Below, in pieces: positions 58,501 through 64,000 of a stretch of DNA of 64,000 nucleotides. The notes below the pieces were generated by a model. The model searched no databases and had not been told where the DNA came from. It saw nothing but the letters and a program-made list of their open reading frames with translations. Source of the stretch: Siderastrea radians (taxonomy: Eukaryota; Cnidaria; Anthozoa; Scleractinia; Rhizangiidae). Position numbers and translations under genes: made by a program. The stretch spans positions 32,494,284 to 32,558,283 of the forward strand of contig OZ024894.1 of the NCBI GenBank assembly GCA_964017195.1. The letters are read 5' to 3'. How positions within the stretch are numbered: position 1 is the stretch's first letter; the number at the start of each line of letters is the position of its first letter.

Positions 58501-61500
58501 CTCCTTAAACGATCTAATACCAATAAAAACACGATCTTTAAAGTTCTTTATTTATAATTGCACTTGGTGATAAAAACACCTGCAATGCCAAGCCGGCGTG
58601 ACAGCACACGATCGAGTCCGAAATCGGTTTTATCACGAAGCGCAATCTAGTGAAATTATACTGCTAACCTTTTGTCTATTTGCTCCTTTGAGAATATTAG
58701 TGAGATAAAGTATAAACAATGCCAAAACAATAGAAATTAGCCACTATTGTTTGGTTACTGAGGCATTGCCGCGTCAAGTCAGCCGCGGTGTTCGGTCGCT
58801 TTCATCCTTACCGAGGTTGCGGTTTTCGTCCCACCGCGGCAAATTCGAGGAAAACAAAATGGCGGCGGATGCATGAGGTATCGCCGCGTGCTTATGCACC
58901 AATACTTTCGAGCGGTACTGTAGTCTGAGGGTTAGCCTATACGAACGGCATTAATACATGTAACTCCAATTTCTGTAGCACCAAGGAAATACATGTACAG
59001 GAGTAGAATGTTTTCAGGTACTACGGAAACTCTGGAACTCCTTGACTGATGCATTAAATCATATCCTACCATTAACACGTTTGTAACAAAAATCAGAAAG
59101 ATGACCTTTGACACATGTAACTGTTATATTTGTAGCACCTAATAGTTCAGATAGTCTTTTTATTTCCACTTTCTCATTTCAGTTCTGTTACCATGTAAAT
59201 AGGTTTGTAATTATGTTATATCTTTTTTAGCCATGTAAATAGTTTTATAATGATTCTTTCATTTTCTTTTAGCTAATTTTGTATGGCTTCTTTCCAAAAC
59301 TCGACACATTACACATAGCTACTTAAGCTAGGGGCCTAGCAAGCTCCAGGTTTCGAGTAAAAATAAAGTGTGATGATGGTCATGATGATGATCATGATGA
59401 TGATGATGACTCTCCCCAGGATGGGATTCTAGTCGATCACAGGAGTTACCTAGCACTTTTTCTTTGGTACCCATTTATGCACCTGGTTAGAGTAGGACAA
59501 TGTCAGGTATCATTTTTAAGGAAACAGCATGACAGGATGCAGGGTATGTACAGAGTATGTACATGTATGACAACATGTACCCCTTCCATAATGTAATACA
59601 TGAAGTTTACATGAGAACTCACCTGAAGATTGATGCTGATCAGTCCTTCTGAAACCACAAACTTTGGTGAGTTTGTCCACCCAAGTCTCCATCTCCATTT
59701 GAGAGTCTGCTACCAGATAGTAAGTTCGCTGATCTGTGACAACACTGAATACAAACTTGAACTTCTCATGATTCAAATTTGATTCAATGCACTTGCAGTG
59801 AGACAGCTTTATTGGATCTTTGACTGGACGTGTTGTGTCCTTATCATTCTTGTAATAAAACAGGAGCTTGTTTTCATGCAAAACAAAGTAGCGTTTTGTC
59901 CACTGCAAAAGAGGCAAAAGAAAACTATGATCAGAAACAAGAATAGGCAAGGTATGCATGCACTGTTAGTGCACTGTCATTAAACAAGCCAGTTGATGAC
60001 TCATAAGGGCTACCGCTTGGCAGGAACCAATTAAGAAAACAATGTGACAGCCGACACCAGGCATAAATATGTGACTTTCATACATGTAGTTTGCATCAAA
60101 GGTCAGACATGCTAACCACTACAGTAGACCTCTGCACCCTCAATTTGCTGGAACATACACACATTCACTGTAGTTGCTTTCATTTAAAAGCAAGACATCT
60201 AAACTACCCCCAAAAAATGTTAAATCACTTATCGACTGCCAAACAATGATAGGTCAATACTAAACTCAGAGGATTTGTGCATACATGTAATACACTATGT
60301 CTCTTTTTAGCACAACTGATATGGCCCCCTGTGGGAATGCTAACACAGGTTCCATATACTGTATAACAAGTTATATTGAGTACTTCTATGCTCTGCCAGG
60401 ACAGAATACTAACTTCTTACTAACTGAACGCAAGGGTCGTACTGGGGAATACTGGCCCGAGTTCGTGGCAGTACGGACCGAGCGCAGCTCGGTCCGTACA
60501 AAAACGACCGAGGGCCAATATTCCTCAGTACCATCCCGAGCAAGTGAAGTTAGTAAGTAGTTTATTATATGGCATCATTTTTCGTACGAAGCAACACTTC
60601 CGGTAGTTCATTCAAGTCAATTTCCGGCGCGATTTCGAGGAAAGAAGCCAGCGATTTTAACTGGCTTTCGAATCAGTTTGACGATCGTTGCTGTCGATCG
60701 GCGAAAACTTGCGTGGCTCTTGAATGGAAACTGCTCTGCTTCTAATATACATGTCAGTTTTTCGTCGTCCTCTACAACACAATAGTTTTATTTGAAAATA
60801 CGTCTTCGTTTATATGGGCGGAGACAATTCAGGAAAAAGAAGAATAATGAAAAGGCCGCGATAAAATCTCAGAAACGTGCTTCTCAAACTGGAAATTGTG
60901 GCAGCGTGTTAGTCCGTAATGTGAAAGAAGGAACACTCGAACTTAAAAAAAGAAGACACTGGAAATTATCTCTCCATCAAATACTGCAAGGTGTTTGCTT
61001 CAGTGGCTTTATGGAGAACTTTGTGGATGCTGAGAGCAGATTTTCATCGCACCTAACAAAGTGGTTTGTAGCGAGCTACAGCAAGAGTGGACTTGTGAAC
61101 AAGCTAAAATTATTCTCAAGGATGTCCACTACAAGAGCAAAAATCTCGTTGAGGAATCAAGGTACACTGTTAGTTTAATACATGTACGTGTAGCTTTAAT
61201 TTGTTCTTGTGGAAAGCGCTGACTGAAGCGATGGCCAATAATAAACTAGACAAAAACATGATCGTTTCCTTTCGATTTACAGTTGCTGATGAAAGCCGTT
61301 TGCTAGTTGTTTTGCAATTTTCAGTTTTTTTCGCCGAGAGGTTTTCTTGTGAGAAACGTACTCTTTTGTTAATGCTGAATTTTAATAATTATTGTTTAAG
61401 TGTTGGCCGATTTACGCGGCTCTTTACAGCTTACAGTCTTATAGCCGTACAAAAAAACAGTAAACACACACACAGTCACTGAAGAATGTTGGCCATGCTT

Positions 61501-63571
61501 TTTGATTCACTGCTGGCGAGTGTTTTGCTTATATCAAAAAGTCGGTAAAGTTAATTGAAGAGCGCTTTTTCTAAACAGCCGTGTTTACCTCGTTCATTCC
61601 GGTTTTGTACGAGCTCCAAACCTTTCCTTTTATTATCTTCTTGTGTTTTCGCAGTTTGAATTTTGCAGGAGTGGGAGCACGAAAAAAATATCCAAAAAGG
61701 ACCGTTTCCATAGTAATGGTCCGTACTGTAAAATCCTGACCGAAAACCAACCAATCAGAATACTCGATTTAGACTGGAGAATTGCTTGCCATATGATAAT
61801 ACAGTTTATCCGGACTTGCTGAGACTGACAAAAATAAGTTCTGGATAATTGAGAGTCAGGATAACTAAATATATGACTGTGAATTTTTGTAAGGATCAAA
61901 ACTGGACACATCATCAAATAAGATGTGGGCGAGCAATCATACAGGTATATGAGTTTATTTCAGGAAGAAATGGTATTCACACATGACAAAAAGACATCCA
62001 TGTAACTGCTTAGCCTTGCCATTTCTCCGAGTGTTTTACAATCAGTATTACACTGGGCATTGTGAAGTAAATGGAGCCACTTTTTAATTATGAAAAACTA
62101 CATGTAATTGCAATATTGTCACTAATAGTTCTTTCAACCATGACTTGTCAACATTCAGGGAGAAACTGGAACAACAAATTACACTGTCTTTCAGTCTAGA
62201 TACTAGTAACCAAGGTTTCCTGTAGCACAAGCAAGCACCACAAAGAGAAAACGTGCAAGTGTCAGTGTAAGTGTGAGAAAAATGTTATAAGGGGCACGAG
62301 TTTCAAAACTGTAATATCATTTAAGATAATTAATCCAAAGAAAATGAAATAGGGCTAAATTTAACTTATTGTGAACAACTTCCCTTTTCTCACTTGTTTA
62401 CTCTATTTGGTATGACTTGGTCAATCTCTGTGTATGGGAATGTGACAATACATGCACATTTAACATGGACCAAAAGATATTTCAAAGGTTATCAACCACC
62501 TAATAGATTTCAATAATAAGTGCAAAATAGTTTAAAAATCTGAGCTCGAAGTTTACAGAACATGTAACTGTAGCATTATATCTGAGCTCGAAGTTTACAG
62601 AACATGTAACTGTAGCATTATATCTTAATGGCGGGTTCATGTTACAAATGTGGCAATGTTTTATGTTTTGAATTGCATGGAGGTGCTATTGCAAAAGCCG
62701 GGAGTTTTTTTTACAATGGATCTACAAGTTACAGCTCATATGCAATTAAGGAAATTTTGCTCTTACAACAAGATAGATTTTGATTGGGTCAGGATACTCG
62801 TAAGGAACTTTTTATTTCCGTATACGCACGAAAATGTGAATTTATTATGTACGTCTGCTCGAGAAAAATTAACGTATATTTAAGTGATTTGCCAAAGGCG
62901 ATGTTTGGCAAGATAAAATTTCAGGATACCCAATGACGTGACATGCAATTCTTTGCTTTCAACGCCACAATCTCAACTGCTAAAGGAAACCTTTGATCAG
63001 AGTTTCGGAAGAGTTCATTAAGTTTGATGGTCTACCTGCGGAAGTCATCGAAATCATGTACAACTCGTGGATTGCAGCTTGTGGCCGATTTATAAAACAA
63101 ACTAAACCACACCGCAATCAACAAGCGCAACATTCAACTCTGTTGAGCATTTGGTAATCATGAAGAAACCCGTTTTGACGCAGCGCCAGCGCGTAAAGAA
63201 GCAGTTTTGCGGTTAGCAACGCCACCAAGATCGACGAGCGAGAAAAACATAATTATCTATTTGGGAGTTTCAAGGGCTTTTCCGAGCCAGCGACAAGGAA
63301 AATCTGATTCCCAAGTGTACATATTATTGGCCCAAGTCAAAAAGTATCAAAGAAGCTAAAAATATGATACAGAATTGAGTCAACTCGCGTTTTCTGGCGA
63401 GCAGCAAGTTTGAAATCAACATTGGCGATCGAGTTCCATTCCGATACATGATCGTTTACATGTTCATTTCACTGATTTACTCACCGAACGAAGGTTGCGT
63501 AACTTGTTCTGTGGAGGAGATTTAAAAAGGTATCCTGAAATCACAACCCCTCCATTCTCCATCTTTGTCAT
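52364..63571 (-). CDS. GAB/DOS-family docking adaptor, complete, 5 coding exons
   Basis: Exons on -: 63571-63485, 59902-59623, 56646-54724, 53822-53263, 52546-52364 (3033 nt, 1010 residues), phases consistent (0,1,1,0). Residues about 10-117 form a PH domain (GYLFKSPPQNKLRN, WTKRYFVLHENKLLFYYKND, METWVDKLTKVCGF). Residues about 190-763 carry roughly 25 YDxP-type motifs (YDVPP, YDIVP, YDNLP), like Crk/Nck SH2 sites. Residues 783-791 match the Grb2 SH3 motif PxxxRxxKP. YVNF at 826 is a Grb2 SH2 site. YCNM, YCPM and YTPM are PI3K p85 (YxxM) sites. Tyr961 (LLYAEV) and Tyr988 (NYTSINEESTRAL) match the SHP2-binding pair of GAB proteins. These sites are predicted from motifs. The protein would link receptor tyrosine kinases to Ras, PI3K and Crk pathways at the membrane. 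An in-frame TGA lies 18 bp upstream of the ATG. Confidence 0.88.
53263..53822 (-). CDS. GAB-like exon 4, Grb2 and PI3K docking region
   Basis: Acceptor CCCCAAAG (weak pyrimidine tract), donor GCACAG/GTGAGT, phase 1-0. Contains RPPQVNRANKPKT (Grb2 SH3 PxxxRxxKP), SYCNMPPPVDRDSKH, PSYVNFGVPP, DADYCPME, a Ser-rich run and DMYTPMNP. A MITE lies only 63 bp upstream of the acceptor. Confidence 0.85.
53886..54064. mobile_element. 179-bp MITE, CAGGGGCGGATCCAG ends (hAT-like), GAB intron 3
   Basis: CAGGGGCGGATCCAG and CTGGATCCGCCACTG are near-exact inverted ends. A GGGTGGCTAGCCACCCCC palindrome lies inside. GAGCC is found at both flanks but shifted, so the duplication is not certain. Confidence 0.72.
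54724..56646 (-). CDS. GAB-like exon 3, tyrosine-motif domain
   Basis: A 1923-nt exon. Acceptor TTTTTTTAG, donor CCAAG/GTAGGA, phase 1-1. The start is Ser/Pro-rich (SPIGTPSSVSSSSSSLTSP). It then has about 25 tyrosine motifs spaced 10-40 residues apart (YDAVP, YDNLP, YDDVP, YDLVPPP, YDVPP, YDIVP, YDVLP, YDIPPN). No stop or frameshift over 640 codons with strong amino-acid periodicity shows selection for protein. Confidence 0.92.
57001..57112. mobile_element. Short hairpin MITE in GAB intron 2
   Basis: TGTGATAGGTTCCCTCAG...GATGTTCA and TGAACATCAAATTTCCTCAG...CCTATCACA are inverted for about 32 bp. A weaker inverted match continues outward on both sides (about 56958-57150: AACAACAGAG / CTCTATTGTT). 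Confidence 0.65.
57324..58920. mobile_element. 1.6-kb Tc1/mariner-type element with TA duplication, GAB intron 2
   Basis: TA (57322-57323) then CAGTACCGCTCGAAAGTATT; at the right the exact reverse complement, then TA (58921-58922). The TIR is 26 bp. The CAGT start with a TA target fits Tc1/mariner. No DDE transposase frame remains, so it is non-autonomous or carries unrelated filler. CCGCGG-rich inverted blocks lie next to both ends. Confidence 0.8.
59340..59412. repeat. GATGAT microsatellite, GAB intron 2
   Basis: Degenerate (GAT)n around ATGATGGTCATGATGATG. Confidence 0.75.
59623..59902 (-). CDS. GAB-like exon 2, rest of the PH domain
   Basis: Acceptor CCTCTTTTGCAG, donor TTCAG/GTGAGT, phase 0-1. 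Reads WTKRYFVLHENKLLFYYKND to CGFRRTDQHQSS. The Trp of the last PH helix (METWVDKL) is present. Confidence 0.92.
60439..60531. mobile_element. 93-bp near-perfect palindrome, GAB intron 1
   Basis: GTACTGGGGAATACTGGCCC and GGGCCAATATTCCTCAGTAC are the outer arms; GTACGGACCGAGC and GCTCGGTCCGTAC meet at the centre. Probably part of a MITE; a related TGCCATATGATAATA block lies at 61788. The + frame at 60792-61178 (128 residues) has no domain. Confidence 0.7.
62538..62621. repeat. Perfect 42-bp tandem duplication, GAB intron 1
   Basis: ATCTGAGCTCGAAGTTTACA begins at 62538 and 62580. The two 42-bp copies are identical. Confidence 0.92.
63485..63571 (-). CDS. GAB-like exon 1, N-terminus of the PH domain
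   Basis: 29 codons: MTKMENGGVVISGYLFKSPP then QNKLRNLRS. Donor TCG/GTGAGT, phase 0. The GYLxKSPPxxK block is the first PH strand of GAB proteins and fixes the orientation. A second in-frame ATG at codon 4 could also serve as the start. Confidence 0.85.
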
Positions 63572-64000
63572 GAGTCTGTTTGGACTTCAGTATCTAACGC
63601 ATTTAGCAGCACTACACACTTTGCTTCGTATCACTTGAGAGTCGACTCGATCGATCACTAACACTTCGCAACGCGGAAGTCGTATTGGCCCGATGAGATT
63701 CTCTGATTGGGTGATTTTAATCACGTGATCACTGTCATGAAACGCCGCTTTCAGCGGCAGCCGACCGAAAAACCCGACAACAACAGCACTAATCCGAAAG
63801 GCGATGGCAAAACAAACCTCGTGTTTCCTGCTTCCTTTCCCAAAATTGGTGCTATTTAAACCTCTCGTGATTTTGACAACATTTATGGAGTAAAAACTTC
63901 CTTAAATTCATCGGACATTAAGTGAATAGCTTGTCAAACGTGTCCACCTCAATTTGGCATTTCACAATTGGGCTCGTGGGCGTAACTAAAAGGTATTTAT
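63572..64000 (-). promoter_or_regulatory. Promoter and 5' leader of the GAB-like gene
   Basis: Upstream of the start codon lie CCAAT-like words on both strands (TCTGATTGGGTG at 63701) and an E-box in AATCACGTGATC (63718-63731). Local GC is higher than in the surroundings. No TATA box was identified, and the transcription start is unknown. Confidence 0.4.

Noticed and set aside
60792..61178. 128-residue + frame in GAB intron 1
   Set aside because: Basic peptide without domain, between repeat blocks, antisense to the gene; no support.
62996..63150. + strand frame EEFIKFDGLPAEVIEIMYNS, possible tyrosine-recombinase (DIRS/Crypton) N-terminus
   Set aside because: Only about 50 residues, no catalytic region nearby, resemblance too short to support.

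Overview
This window is nuclear DNA of an intron-rich, AT-rich metazoan. The combination of a PAN/Apple-EGF-LamG secreted-protein family, very frequent TACATGTA-type words, dense MITEs and LINE tails made of ATTACT microsatellite suggests an anthozoan cnidarian, probably a stony coral. That is an inference from style and gene content; no species is assigned.

Two genes can be reconstructed from start codon to stop codon. LRRC59 lies on the + strand (26964-35033, 7 coding exons, 278 residues): an N-terminal leucine-rich repeat region, a charged coiled coil and one C-terminal membrane segment. It has a GC-AG intron. A GAB/DOS-type docking adaptor lies on the - strand (63571-52364, 5 coding exons, 1010 residues): a PH domain, about 25 YDxP-type motifs, a PxxxRxxKP Grb2-SH3 site, a YVNF site, three YxxM motifs and a C-terminal tyrosine pair like the SHP2-binding pair of GAB proteins.

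The left 25 kb holds a secreted PAN/Apple family. One 5' exon with an open frame (489-866, -) continues off the left edge. A second copy (24810 to about 19260, -) keeps the order PAN, EGF, EGF, EGF, LamG but is broken by frameshifts, stop codons and a lost cysteine.

The rest is mobile DNA. The most striking structure is 4721-17288: a 12.57-kb unit with 30-bp terminal inverted repeats and a TTATA duplication, apparently inserted into a 213-bp-period repeat. Inside it lies a head-to-tail array of seven 1472-bp TIR elements (period exactly 1477 bp). The whole array is flanked by one 8-bp duplication (CAACATCC), while the copies are separated by only five of those bases (CAACA). A second complex at 44066-47409 is a three-level nest: a TTAA-type element, then an element with a 9-bp duplication, then a foldback element whose two arms are tandem 16-bp repeats in opposite orientation. 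A decayed DUF6589-like/RING-like transposon gene (36.8-39.0 kb), a LINE 3' end, a tRNA-derived SINE and many MITEs (several with exact target-site duplications) fill most remaining space.

Boundaries were read by eye. Exon calls rest on splice signals, phase agreement and family resemblance, not on transcripts.
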